Origin: JADHTT01 sp964633845 | GTDB lineage: Bacteria > Campylobacterota > Campylobacteria > Campylobacterales > Arcobacteraceae | Assembly: GCA_964633845.1 (NCBI GenBank) | Contig: CAZWLA010000060.1 | Span: forward strand, 1-7,292 | Direction of reading: 5' to 3' | DNA length: 7,292 bases | Part shown: positions 1-6,079 of the stretch, in pieces | Position numbering within the stretch: position 1 is the first letter of the stretch | Layout: the number at the start of each line of letters is the position of its first letter | Made by a program: the position numbers and the translations under genes | Notes under the pieces: generated by a model | Told to the model about the DNA's origin: nothing | Seen by the model: the letters and a program-made list of their open reading frames with translations, nothing else | The model's database searches: none

Positions 1-2
1 AC

Positions 3-56
3 AGGCTTTTATCTTTATCTTACTTTGTAGTAAGGTTGAGATAAGAGCCTTTTTTT
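3..56 (+). terminator. Strong rho-independent terminator of the upstream gene
   Basis: A long inverted repeat pairs 3-24 with 29-50 around a TTGT loop (25-28). The outer part pairs AGGCTTTTATCT with AGATAAGAGCCT (one G-U), and the inner part ends in TTACT/AGTAA. Over 22 positions there is one true mismatch and three G-U pairs. A run of seven T (50-56) follows on the plus strand. This is the classic shape of an intrinsic terminator, so a plus-strand gene should end just left of the window. The minus strand lacks an equally clean T tract, so it probably acts in one direction. Confidence 0.88.
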
Positions 57-140
57 ATGGCTGCTTAATGGGGTATTTTAGATGCTTTATATCTCTTTGA
101 AATAAAATAATATATTAATATCTAATTAAATTATTATGAG

Positions 141-146
141 TATAAT
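141..146 (+). promoter_or_regulatory. Sigma70-type -10 box for yajR-rdgB
   Basis: A perfect TATAAT lies 25 bases upstream of the preferred start at 172, which would put transcription start near 153. No convincing -35 is spaced 16-18 bases upstream; the nearest TTGAAA (97-102) is too far. Campylobacterota promoters often lack a -35, so this fits. The box lies inside the longer open frame that begins at 136, which argues against the ATG at 136 being used. Confidence 0.5.
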
Positions 147-160
147 CTATAAATTTTTTT

Positions 161-165
161 TAGGA
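161..165 (+). promoter_or_regulatory. Ribosome binding site that sets the yajR start
   Basis: TAGGA ends six bases before the ATG at 172. The in-frame ATG at 136 has only AT-rich sequence in front of it. This site therefore favours starting at codon 13 of the longer frame. Confidence 0.6.
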
Positions 166-171
166 CTTTAT

Positions 172-1497
172 ATGTTTAAAACAATTGCACCACTTAGTTC
201 AATTATTGCTTTAAGATTTTTTGGTTTATTTATAGTATTGCCAGTTATATCAGTATATGCTTTATCTTTACCTGGAGCAAATTCAACTTTAGTTGGTATT
301 GTAATTGGTGGTTATGCACTAACTCAAATGATATTTCAAGTACCATTTGGAATTATGAGTGATAAATTAGGCCGTAAAGGCACAATAATACTGGGATTAC
401 TATTATTTGCTATTGGTTCAATAATATGTGCTATAACAAATGATATATTATTCTTATTGCTAGGTAGATTATTACAAGGTGCTGGTGCTATTGGTGCTGT
501 TGTAACTGCAATGATTAGTGATTTAGTAAGGGAAGAGCAAAGACCTAAAGCTATGGCTATTATGGGTGGTATGATTGCGGCTAGTTTTGCTGCTTCAATG
601 CTAATAGGACCAATAATGGGTTCTGCATTTGGTATACATAGTTTATTTTGGTTAACTGCAATTTTAGCATTAGTTTCAATCATTGTTTTAGTTAAGTTTG
701 TACCAAACCCGCCAACAATTAAACATTCATACTCTTCAAAAACAAACTTTATTCCTATAATATTCAATAGTAAATTAATAAAGATGAATATAACAAACTT
801 TTTACAAAAAGGTTTTATGACATTTGCATTTATGATTATACCTATTGTGCTTACTAAGGTATATAGCTGGGATTTATCAGAGTTATATAAGGTATATTTA
901 CCATCAATGATTGCAGGTATATTTGCTATGGCTCCTGCAGCTATATTGGCAGAGAAAAAAGGTAAATTTAAAGAAGTATTAGTGATTGGTATTATATTAT
1001 TTGCTATATCTTTTTATATTGTGGGACAATCTACTTCAACTTTATGGTTTATTATAGGTGTTGTAATATTTTTTATTGGATTCAATATGCATGAGCCTAT
1101 TATGCAATCATTAGCTACAAAGTATGCAAAAGTACATCAAAGAGGTGCTGTATTAGGTATTTTTAACTCATTTGGTTATTTAGGTACATTTATTGGTGGT
1201 TTAGTTGGTGGTATTTATTTAGATAAACTTGGACTAGAAAATCTAGAACAAATTACTTTTATGATAGTTTTAATATCTATTGTATGGGCTATATTAATAA
1301 TAACATTACCAAATCCAACAAAGATGAGAATAGTTTATATATCTTTAGAAGATATAAACCATGAAAATATTGATAGATTAAATTATAGTACAAGTAATAT
1401 TGATGAATGGTATATAAATGAAACTGAGCATATAGTTATTATCAAATATAATGAAGAATTAATAAGTGAAGATCAAATAAAAGAATTGATTAAATAG
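172..1497 (+). CDS. yajR: YajR-family MFS exporter with C-terminal YAM-like domain
   Basis: An inner-membrane major facilitator protein of 441 residues, about the length of E. coli YajR. It has many hydrophobic helices. The motif-A loop GIMSDKLGRK is at residues 60-69, the RLLQGAGAIGAV segment at 99-110 (helix 4) and the motif-C-like GPIMG at 146-150. After the last helix (about 363-380) comes a soluble tail of some 58 residues (384-441) with alternating strands and helices. It is positioned like the ferredoxin-fold YAM domain of YajR, and several segments (GANSTLVGI, ALTQMIFQVPFG) resemble YajR directly. By family it is a proton-coupled exporter; the substrate is unknown. An in-frame ATG at 136 would add 12 residues, but the -10 box and RBS favour 172. 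The stop abuts the start of rdgB, so the two are probably co-transcribed and translationally coupled. Confidence 0.85.
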   Translation: MFKTIAPLSSIIALRFFGLFIVLPVISVYALSLPGANSTLVGIVIGGYALTQMIFQVPFGIMSDKLGRKGTIILGLLLFAIGSIICAITNDILFLLLGRLLQGAGAIGAVVTAMISDLVREEQRPKAMAIMGGMIAASFAASMLIGPIMGSAFGIHSLFWLTAILALVSIIVLVKFVPNPPTIKHSYSSKTNFIPIIFNSKLIKMNITNFLQKGFMTFAFMIIPIVLTKVYSWDLSELYKVYLPSMIAGIFAMAPAAILAEKKGKFKEVLVIGIILFAISFYIVGQSTSTLWFIIGVVIFFIGFNMHEPIMQSLATKYAKVHQRGAVLGIFNSFGYLGTFIGGLVGGIYLDKLGLENLEQITFMIVLISIVWAILIITLPNPTKMRIVYISLEDINHENIDRLNYSTSNIDEWYINETEHIVIIKYNEELISEDQIKELIK

Positions 1498-2100
1498 ATG
1501 ATTATTGTACTAGCAACGGGAAATAAGGGTAAGATACGAGAATTTAAAAAACTAATGCCCAATGATCGAGTAATTACATATAGTGAATTAATAGATGAGT
1601 TTGATATTGTTGAAGATGGATCTACATTTCAAGAAAATGCTATAATAAAAGCAAAAGCAGTAGATAAAAAAATATCTCAAGTATTAGATGAATCATATGT
1701 TGTAATATCTGATGATAGTGGTATTACTGTTCCCGCTTTAAATAATGAACCGGATATTTATAGTGCAAGGTATGCTGGAGTAGATGCAACAGATAAACAA
1801 AATTTAGAAAAACTAATTAATAGACTAAAAGATAATACTTTAGAAAGATCTAGTGCATATTATACAGCTTGTATTGCAATTGTATATGAATCTAATATAT
1901 ATACAGTACATGGTTGGATGTATGGTGATGTAATAAGTAGATCAGTAGGTAATAGTGGTTTTGGATATGATCCTATGTTTATACCAAGTGGATATGATGA
2001 AACACTAGGGCAATTAGATGATGAGATTAAAAAGAGTTTTTCTCATCGTAGTAATGCATTAAAATTAGCAAAGAGAGTACTAGCTCTCTTCATCACCTGA
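1498..2100 (+). CDS. rdgB: XTP/dITP pyrophosphatase (RdgB/HAM1 family)
   Basis: A cytosolic house-cleaning enzyme that hydrolyses non-canonical purine triphosphates (XTP, dITP, ITP) to monophosphate and pyrophosphate, keeping deaminated bases out of DNA and RNA. At 200 residues it has the usual family length. The signature blocks appear in order: TGNKGK (7-12), EDGSTFQENA (39-48), DDSGI (72-76), PDIYSARYAG (85-94), GFGYDPMF (154-161) and SHRSNALK (182-189). The ATG directly follows the TAG of the transporter with no good Shine-Dalgarno of its own, which suggests coupling. The last 21 bases overlap the 3' end of the minus-strand rhodanese, so the final residues are encoded opposite the rhodanese C-terminus. 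Confidence 0.95.
   Translation: MIIVLATGNKGKIREFKKLMPNDRVITYSELIDEFDIVEDGSTFQENAIIKAKAVDKKISQVLDESYVVISDDSGITVPALNNEPDIYSARYAGVDATDKQNLEKLINRLKDNTLERSSAYYTACIAIVYESNIYTVHGWMYGDVISRSVGNSGFGYDPMFIPSGYDETLGQLDDEIKKSFSHRSNALKLAKRVLALFIT
2071..2090. terminator. Hairpin at the rdgB/rhodanese convergent overlap
   Basis: AAGAGAG (2071-2077) and CTCTCTT (2084-2090) form a perfect 7-bp inverted repeat around TACTAG. It sits across the tail-to-tail overlap of the two genes, inside both coding sequences or within a few bases of their ends. Neither side has a long uninterrupted T run (TTCATC on plus, TTTGCTAATTTT on minus). It is at most a weak bidirectional terminator, but it is the only candidate between the two converging transcripts. 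Confidence 0.4.
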
Positions 2101-2454
2101 TGTACAGGCACCTTTATAGTCTATAATGCCTCTAGTGTGATTAGCTACATGCATAAAGCCCATGTTTTTCATGACTTGCTGACATTGAAAGCTTCTACTG
2201 CCAGTAAAACAATATAGTATTATATTTTCATCTTTTTTGTCTTCTATTTGCTCTAAAGCTTGATAAAAAGATGTTGTAGGTACTAAAACATCAGTACCTA
2301 TAATTCTTTTTTGATGCCATTCCATCCATTCTCTAACATCAACTAATATAAAGTCAATTATTTTAGACTTTCTAGCTTCTAAAAGATCTTTAATATCTTG
2401 ACTTGTCAGTTGTTCACTATTCAGCAAGCTTTGATATGTTTGTGTAGTAGACAT
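2080..2454 (-). CDS. Rhodanese-like sulfurtransferase domain protein
   Basis: A single rhodanese domain of 124 residues with no signal peptide, so cytosolic. The DVRE motif is at 39-42 and the active-site loop CFTGSRS at 82-88, with C82 in the persulfide-forming position and the six-residue loop usual for sulfurtransferase-type rhodaneses. The tail has a glycine turn (TRGIIDYKGAC, 107-117) and extra cysteines C91 and C117. Such proteins carry sulfane sulfur as an enzyme persulfide; the physiological acceptor cannot be told. It is the last gene of the minus-strand cluster, starting 18 bases after the FTR-like gene, with only a weak AGGT 12 bases before its ATG. That context suggests a thiol or sulfur-relay role with its neighbour, which is inference. 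Its end overlaps rdgB by 21 bases. Confidence 0.85.
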   Translation of the reverse strand: MSTTQTYQSLLNSEQLTSQDIKDLLEARKSKIIDFILVDVREWMEWHQKRIIGTDVLVPTTSFYQALEQIEDKKDENIILYCFTGSRSFQCQQVMKNMGFMHVANHTRGIIDYKGACTSGDEES

Positions 2455-2472
2455 TATATTAATAATACCTAT

Positions 2473-2814
2473 TTATTGATCGTTATTTTGAGCATATTCT
2501 GGAGTACAGAAAATACCACAATGACATTTACCATCTTCAGGAATCTCTTTTTCAATAGCAGGTTTACAAGGACATATTCTATTATCTGCTTCTTTTCTTT
2601 CCTCTTTTGTCTCACCTATAACCATAAAACAAGGACAAAATCTTTTATTATAGATCATTTTATTTCTAGCAAGACCCATAGTAACACCTTCGTTTACATC
2701 CTCATTAGGATTATAAACCCAACCTTTACTAGCACAAACTTTATCGGTAAACTCTTTTGTTTTTACCATTTCATCTTTAAATTCTTGTGATTCCATATCA
2801 ATTTTAATCATCAT
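2473..2814 (-). CDS. Ferredoxin-thioredoxin reductase catalytic (beta) chain-like protein
   Basis: A 113-residue cytosolic protein with the three-part signature CPC...CPC...CHC of the FTR catalytic-chain family (4Fe-4S enzyme that passes ferredoxin electrons to a disulfide). Numbered from the preferred start, the cysteines are C60/C62, C81/C83 and C97/C99. By analogy C60, C81, C83 and C97 would hold the cluster, and C62-C99 would be the redox disulfide. The gaps (18 residues between the first two motifs, 13 before CHC) are longer than the classical 16 and 8, and there are extra cysteines at 27 and 103. An upstream in-frame ATG at 2826 adds four residues, but GGAGAT overlaps that ATG and sits six bases before the ATG at 2814, so 2814 is preferred. 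No variable (alpha) chain or thioredoxin is in the window. The true electron donor and target are unknown. Confidence 0.82.
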   Translation of the reverse strand: MMIKIDMESQEFKDEMVKTKEFTDKVCASKGWVYNPNEDVNEGVTMGLARNKMIYNKRFCPCFMVIGETKEERKEADNRICPCKPAIEKEIPEDGKCHCGIFCTPEYAQNNDQ

Positions 2815-2818
2815 TTTT

Positions 2819-2824
2819 ATCTCC
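2819..2824 (-). promoter_or_regulatory. Ribosome binding site that sets the FTR-like start
   Basis: On the minus strand GGAGAT lies with its GGAG six bases before the ATG at 2814. It overlaps the alternative ATG at 2826, which has no Shine-Dalgarno of its own, so 2814 is the likelier start. Confidence 0.65.
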
Positions 2825-2844
2825 ATTGTTTAAGTATTACAATT

Positions 2845-3525
2845 CTAGCTAAATTCCTTAAAATTTACTAAAGAATTTTTAACTAATTGTAAATAATTAT
2901 TTCTAGTTATATTTTTAGCACCAAACCTTTCTAAATGATCTGTATGTATTTGTGAATCTATGTATTTAAAGCCATCTTTTTTTAACTTTTGTGCAAGTGC
3001 AATGAAGGCAACTTTAGATGCATCACTTTTTTTTGCAAACATTGATTCACCACAAAATATATCACCTAAACTTACACCATATCCACCACCTACAAGCTTG
3101 CCATCATAATATGCTTCAAAACTATGGGCAAAACCAGAAGAATGTATTTGACTATATGACTCAATCATCTCTGGTCCTATCCAAGTACCATCTTGATCTG
3201 GTCTATATGCATTAGCACACTCAATCATTACATTTGTAAATTGTGTATTATATTTGATTTCAAATAGATTTTTTTTAATAACTTTTTTTAAAGACTTTGG
3301 TATATAAAGATCATCTAGGTCAAGTACAAATCTGGGATTAGGTGACCACCATAAAATTGGATCATTTTGATCTTCATTGTACCATGGAAATATGCCATTT
3401 CGATAAGCAGTCATTACACGATTTGGATTTAGATCACCACCATAAGCAACAATGCCTTCCTCGCTTGCATTATTTGGATGGGGAAAAGTATTAGAATATT
3501 TGCTAAGCTGTGGCAATATATTCAT
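2845..3525 (-). CDS. aat: Leucyl/phenylalanyl-tRNA--protein transferase
   Basis: Transfers Leu or Phe from aminoacyl-tRNA onto proteins with N-terminal Lys or Arg, turning them into ClpS-recognised N-degron substrates. Numbered from the ATG at 3525 the product has 226 residues. It shows AYGGDL (27-32), NGIFPW (43-48), WWSPNPR (59-65), TWIGPEM (114-120), HSFE (134-137), CGESMF (158-163), IDSQI (189-193) and HLERFGA (197-203). E160 and D190 match the catalytic-site acid positions of E. coli Aat. A GTG at 3537 would add four residues but has no RBS; AAGGG upstream serves the ATG at 3525, though with about 11 bases of spacing. The start lies inside the end of clpA (23-base overlap), so the genes are co-transcribed and probably coupled. 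Confidence 0.95.
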   Translation of the reverse strand: MNILPQLSKYSNTFPHPNNASEEGIVAYGGDLNPNRVMTAYRNGIFPWYNEDQNDPILWWSPNPRFVLDLDDLYIPKSLKKVIKKNLFEIKYNTQFTNVMIECANAYRPDQDGTWIGPEMIESYSQIHSSGFAHSFEAYYDGKLVGGGYGVSLGDIFCGESMFAKKSDASKVAFIALAQKLKKDGFKYIDSQIHTDHLERFGAKNITRNNYLQLVKNSLVNFKEFS

Positions 3526-5713
3526 ATATAAATTCACCCTTAATGAAATTTATTTTGTATATACCACCATTTTTTAATTTTCCAAATAATAGTTCTTGTG
3601 TAAGTGGCTCTTTAATATACTTTGTAATAATTCTTTGTAATGGTCGTGCTCCCATCTCTTTATCATATCCACGTATTGCTAACTCTTTTTTTGCATTATT
3701 TGTAAGTTTAATGCTTATATCTTTTTCTAAAATTTGTAGTTCTAAATCTTTTATAAATTTATCAACAACTTTTGTTACAACTTTTTCATTTAGGTGGGCA
3801 AATTGTACTGTAGCATCAAGTCTATTTCTAAATTCAGGTGCAAAGAATTTCTTGATAGCTTTATTTTCATTTAGTGAATTATCTTTTGCAAACCCCATAA
3901 CATTTGCTTCTTTTGTTCCAAGGTTTGATGTCATAATCAAAATTACATTTTCAAAATTAGCTTTTTCACCATTGTTATCAGTTAGTGTTGCATTATCCAT
4001 TACTTGAAGTAATATTGACATAAGATCTGGATGTGCTTTTTCAACTTCATCAAGTAGTAGTACACTATGGGGGTGTTTTCTTATAGCTTCAGTTAAAAGT
4101 CCACCCTTTTCAAACCCAACATACCCTGCTGGTGCACCTATTAATCTACTTACAGTATGCGATTCACTATATTCAGACATATCAAATCTTTCGAAGTTGA
4201 TACCTAATTGATTTGCTAATTCTTTTGCAACTTCAGTCTTTCCAACACCTGTTGGTCCTGTAAATAAAAAGCTTCCTATTGGTTGATCAATATTACCAAG
4301 TCCTGCTCTATTTATTTGTAGAGCATTTACTATAGTTGTCACAGCTTTATCTTGACCAAAGACTCTTCTTTGCATATTTCTTTCAAGATTCTTTAATAGT
4401 TTTAAATCTGAAGAGGTAGCAGTTTGTGGTGGGATATTGGCCATTTTTGATATTGTATTTTCTACATCTTTTGCAGATATTTTAATATTTTTAGTTTTGA
4501 ATTTTAATTTTTTAGTAGCTGCTACTTCATCAATTACATCAATAGCACTATCTGGTAAAAATCTATCATTAATAAATCTTTTACTAAGCTCTACTGCTGT
4601 TGTTATTGATTTTGGTGTAAATTTTACCTTATGAAACTCTTCATATTTGCCTATAATACCTTCAATAATTTTAATTGAATTATCACTCGAAGGCTCATCC
4701 ACATTTATTTTAGCAAATCTTCTACTAAGAGCTTTATCTTTACTAAAGTCATTTCTGTATTCTGTATGTGTTGTAGCACCTATACATCTAAGCTTTCCTG
4801 AACTAAGTAGTGGCTTAAGTAAATTAGCTGCATCCATTGCACTGCTACCAACTGCTCCTGCTCCTACAATTGTGTGTATCTCGTCAATAAATAATATAGA
4901 ATTATTAACTTTTGTCACCTCTTTAAGTACTGACTTTAACTTTTTTTCAAAGTCACCTCTATATTTTGTACCAGCAAGTAAAGATCCCATATCAAGTGAA
5001 TATATTTTGCAATTATGTAGTATTTCAGGAGCAGTTTTGTTTGCTATTGCTAATGCTAAGCCTTCAACAACAGCAGTTTTACCAACTCCTGGCTCACCTA
5101 CTAGGATAGGATTATTTTTCTTTCGTCTACTTAAAATTTCAGTGATTCTAGTAATCTCATTATCTCTAGCTATAACTGGATCTATATTACCTTCCAAGGC
5201 TTGTGCTACAAGTTCGACACTATTTTCTTTTAGTGCTGACTTTTTCTCTTTATCTTTTGGTTTATTATCTTTGATACCCTCATATTGCTCGTTGTCACCA
5301 TGACTAACTTCATCAAGTATATCAATTTTTTGAATACCAGCCTTGTGAAGAAGGTATGTAGCATAAGCTTTTTCTTCTTTTAATATAGCAATTAACATAT
5401 CTTCAACTTCTGCTATTGCTTTACCGCTACCTTGTGTTTGTGCTACCATATTTTCAATTGTTTGACTTAATGTCAAACTCTCAATTGGATCAAAATCTGC
5501 ATCTTCTAAAGTAGGAGTATTTTCTAGTATATATTGATGTGCTTCTTTAGCAATTTTCTGGATATCTATACCCATATCATCAAGCATTCCATATATTACT
5601 TCATTATCAATAAGCTTTAAAAATATGTGTTCTAGTGTTATATATTCATGTTTTTGTTCTTTTGCAAAATCAACTGCATTTGAAAATACTACTCTTAATT
5701 CTTTAGCTATCAT
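3503..5713 (-). CDS. clpA: ATP-dependent Clp protease ATP-binding subunit ClpA
   Basis: The AAA+ unfoldase that feeds substrates to ClpP, 736 residues (E. coli ClpA is about 758). An N-terminal Clp-N repeat domain (about 1-140), the docking site for ClpS, is followed by a charged linker (about 138-165). The D1 ring has Walker A GEPGVGKT (206-213), pore loop KYRGDF (250-255) and Walker B ILFIDE (273-278). The D2 ring has GPTGVGKT (486-493), pore loop GYVG (530-533), VLLLDE (551-556), FRNRLD (628-633) and sensor-2 GARP (688-691). Between D2 Walker B and FRNRLD is MGF (606-608), in the position of the IGL/IGF tripeptide that docks on ClpP. There is no ClpB/ClpC-type coiled-coil middle domain. 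The ATG overlaps the clpS stop by one base (TAATG) with GGAAGAAG just before it. No clpP is in the window. Confidence 0.96.
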   Translation of the reverse strand: MIAKELRVVFSNAVDFAKEQKHEYITLEHIFLKLIDNEVIYGMLDDMGIDIQKIAKEAHQYILENTPTLEDADFDPIESLTLSQTIENMVAQTQGSGKAIAEVEDMLIAILKEEKAYATYLLHKAGIQKIDILDEVSHGDNEQYEGIKDNKPKDKEKKSALKENSVELVAQALEGNIDPVIARDNEITRITEILSRRKKNNPILVGEPGVGKTAVVEGLALAIANKTAPEILHNCKIYSLDMGSLLAGTKYRGDFEKKLKSVLKEVTKVNNSILFIDEIHTIVGAGAVGSSAMDAANLLKPLLSSGKLRCIGATTHTEYRNDFSKDKALSRRFAKINVDEPSSDNSIKIIEGIIGKYEEFHKVKFTPKSITTAVELSKRFINDRFLPDSAIDVIDEVAATKKLKFKTKNIKISAKDVENTISKMANIPPQTATSSDLKLLKNLERNMQRRVFGQDKAVTTIVNALQINRAGLGNIDQPIGSFLFTGPTGVGKTEVAKELANQLGINFERFDMSEYSESHTVSRLIGAPAGYVGFEKGGLLTEAIRKHPHSVLLLDEVEKAHPDLMSILLQVMDNATLTDNNGEKANFENVILIMTSNLGTKEANVMGFAKDNSLNENKAIKKFFAPEFRNRLDATVQFAHLNEKVVTKVVDKFIKDLELQILEKDISIKLTNNAKKELAIRGYDKEMGARPLQRIITKYIKEPLTQELLFGKLKNGGIYKINFIKGEFIYEYIATA

Positions 5714-6012
5714 TATTCTTCTTCCATTACGGCTTTTAAAGGAAAGCCTTGCTTTTTTGCAAGAGTTCTAACTTGTGCTACTTTTGTTGATGCAATCTCA
5801 TGTGTATATATACCACATACTTCTTTACCATTGTTATGTATATTTAACATAATTTGTTGAGCAGCTGGGAGGTCTTTTCTAAATATTGATGTTAGAATAT
5901 CAATTACAAAGTCCATAGTAGAATGATTGTCATTTAACAATAACACTTTTACTTTTTTAGGCTCAGTTACCTCTACCTGTTCATCTAGTTCGACTTCAAA
6001 ATATTTTCCCAA
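5713..6012 (-). CDS. clpS: ClpS adaptor, N-degron recognition protein
   Basis: A small cytosolic adaptor of 99 residues that binds proteins with N-terminal Leu, Phe, Tyr or Trp and delivers them to the ClpA N-domain. A flexible N-terminus (1-20) precedes the folded core. The pocket segment LLNDNHSTMDF (25-35) aligns with E. coli VNDDYTPMEF, giving N27, D28 and gatekeeper M33. MLNIH (55-59) supplies the binding histidine H59. CGIYTHEIASTKV (66-78) and the C-terminal MEEE are typical. The third pocket acid (D36 in E. coli) is Asn here (N29). The start is TTG at 6012, chosen because AAGGGA lies six bases upstream and no ATG fits. It is the first gene of the clpS-clpA-aat cluster and overlaps clpA by one base. 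Confidence 0.95.
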   Translation of the reverse strand: MGKYFEVELDEQVEVTEPKKVKVLLLNDNHSTMDFVIDILTSIFRKDLPAAQQIMLNIHNNGKEVCGIYTHEIASTKVAQVRTLAKKQGFPLKAVMEEE

Positions 6013-6018
6013 CTTTAG

Positions 6019-6024
6019 TCCCTT
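6019..6024 (-). promoter_or_regulatory. Ribosome binding site supporting a TTG start for clpS
   Basis: AAGGGA on the minus strand lies six bases before TTG (6012-6010). There is no in-frame ATG near the expected N-terminus, so this site is the main support for the rare start codon. Confidence 0.7.
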
Positions 6025-6030
6025 TTACGA

Positions 6031-6036
6031 TATAAT
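6031..6036 (+). promoter_or_regulatory. Candidate -10 box for bioD
   Basis: A perfect TATAAT in the 67-base gap between clpS and bioD, which would place the start of the bioD transcript near 6043 with a leader of about 37 bases. No recognisable -35 is present. It lies within what would be the first transcribed bases of clpS if the minus-strand -10 at 6045-6050 is used. Confidence 0.45.
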
Positions 6037-6044
6037 TCTTTTAT

Positions 6045-6053
6045 ATTTTAACA
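6045..6053 (-). promoter_or_regulatory. Candidate extended -10 promoter for the clpS operon
   Basis: Read on the minus strand this is TGTTAAAAT, an extended -10 (TGn followed by TAAAAT). It predicts a start near 6038 and a leader of about 26 bases before the TTG of clpS. No -35 is evident. It interleaves with the plus-strand TATAAT at 6031-6036. Confidence 0.4.
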
Positions 6054-6064
6054 CAAAGAATATA

Positions 6065-6070
6065 AAGGGA
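6065..6070 (+). promoter_or_regulatory. Ribosome binding site for the GTG start of bioD
   Basis: AAGGGA is nine bases before GTG at 6080. Between them lies ATGTGA (6073-6078), a start codon followed directly by a stop, in another frame. The nearest in-frame ATG is far upstream inside clpS. Confidence 0.55.
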
Positions 6071-6079
6071 TTATGTGAA

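Noticed and set aside
3..56. Left-edge hairpin as a tRNA or small RNA gene
   Set aside because: It is a single long stem with a tetraloop and a T tract, with no cloverleaf arms; an intrinsic terminator explains it fully.
136..171. Upstream ATG at 136 as start of the transporter
   Set aside because: No RBS, the best -10 box lies inside it, and the conserved N-terminus begins at the ATG at 172, which has TAGGA at good spacing.
336..767. Minus-strand frame opposite the transporter
   Set aside because: Its Ile/Pro/Asn-rich product mirrors hydrophobic codons of the membrane protein; no motif or RBS.
2398..2790. Plus-strand frame across the rhodanese and FTR-like genes
   Set aside because: It is antisense to two genes with clear catalytic motifs and has no recognisable features.
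3018..3215. His-rich plus-strand frame opposite aat
   Set aside because: The His/Leu-rich reading arises from the opposite strand of conserved aat codons; no RBS.
4647..5303. Long plus-strand open frames opposite clpA (also 3510-4007 and 4437-4634)
   Set aside because: They are shadows of a highly conserved minus-strand gene, with Leu/Ser/Phe-rich composition that mirrors its codons and no domain or RBS.
5927..6079. N-terminal extension of BioD back to 5927
   Set aside because: It runs antisense through clpS, is rich in Ser/Thr/Phe with no BioD similarity, and the family N-terminus begins at the GTG at 6080.
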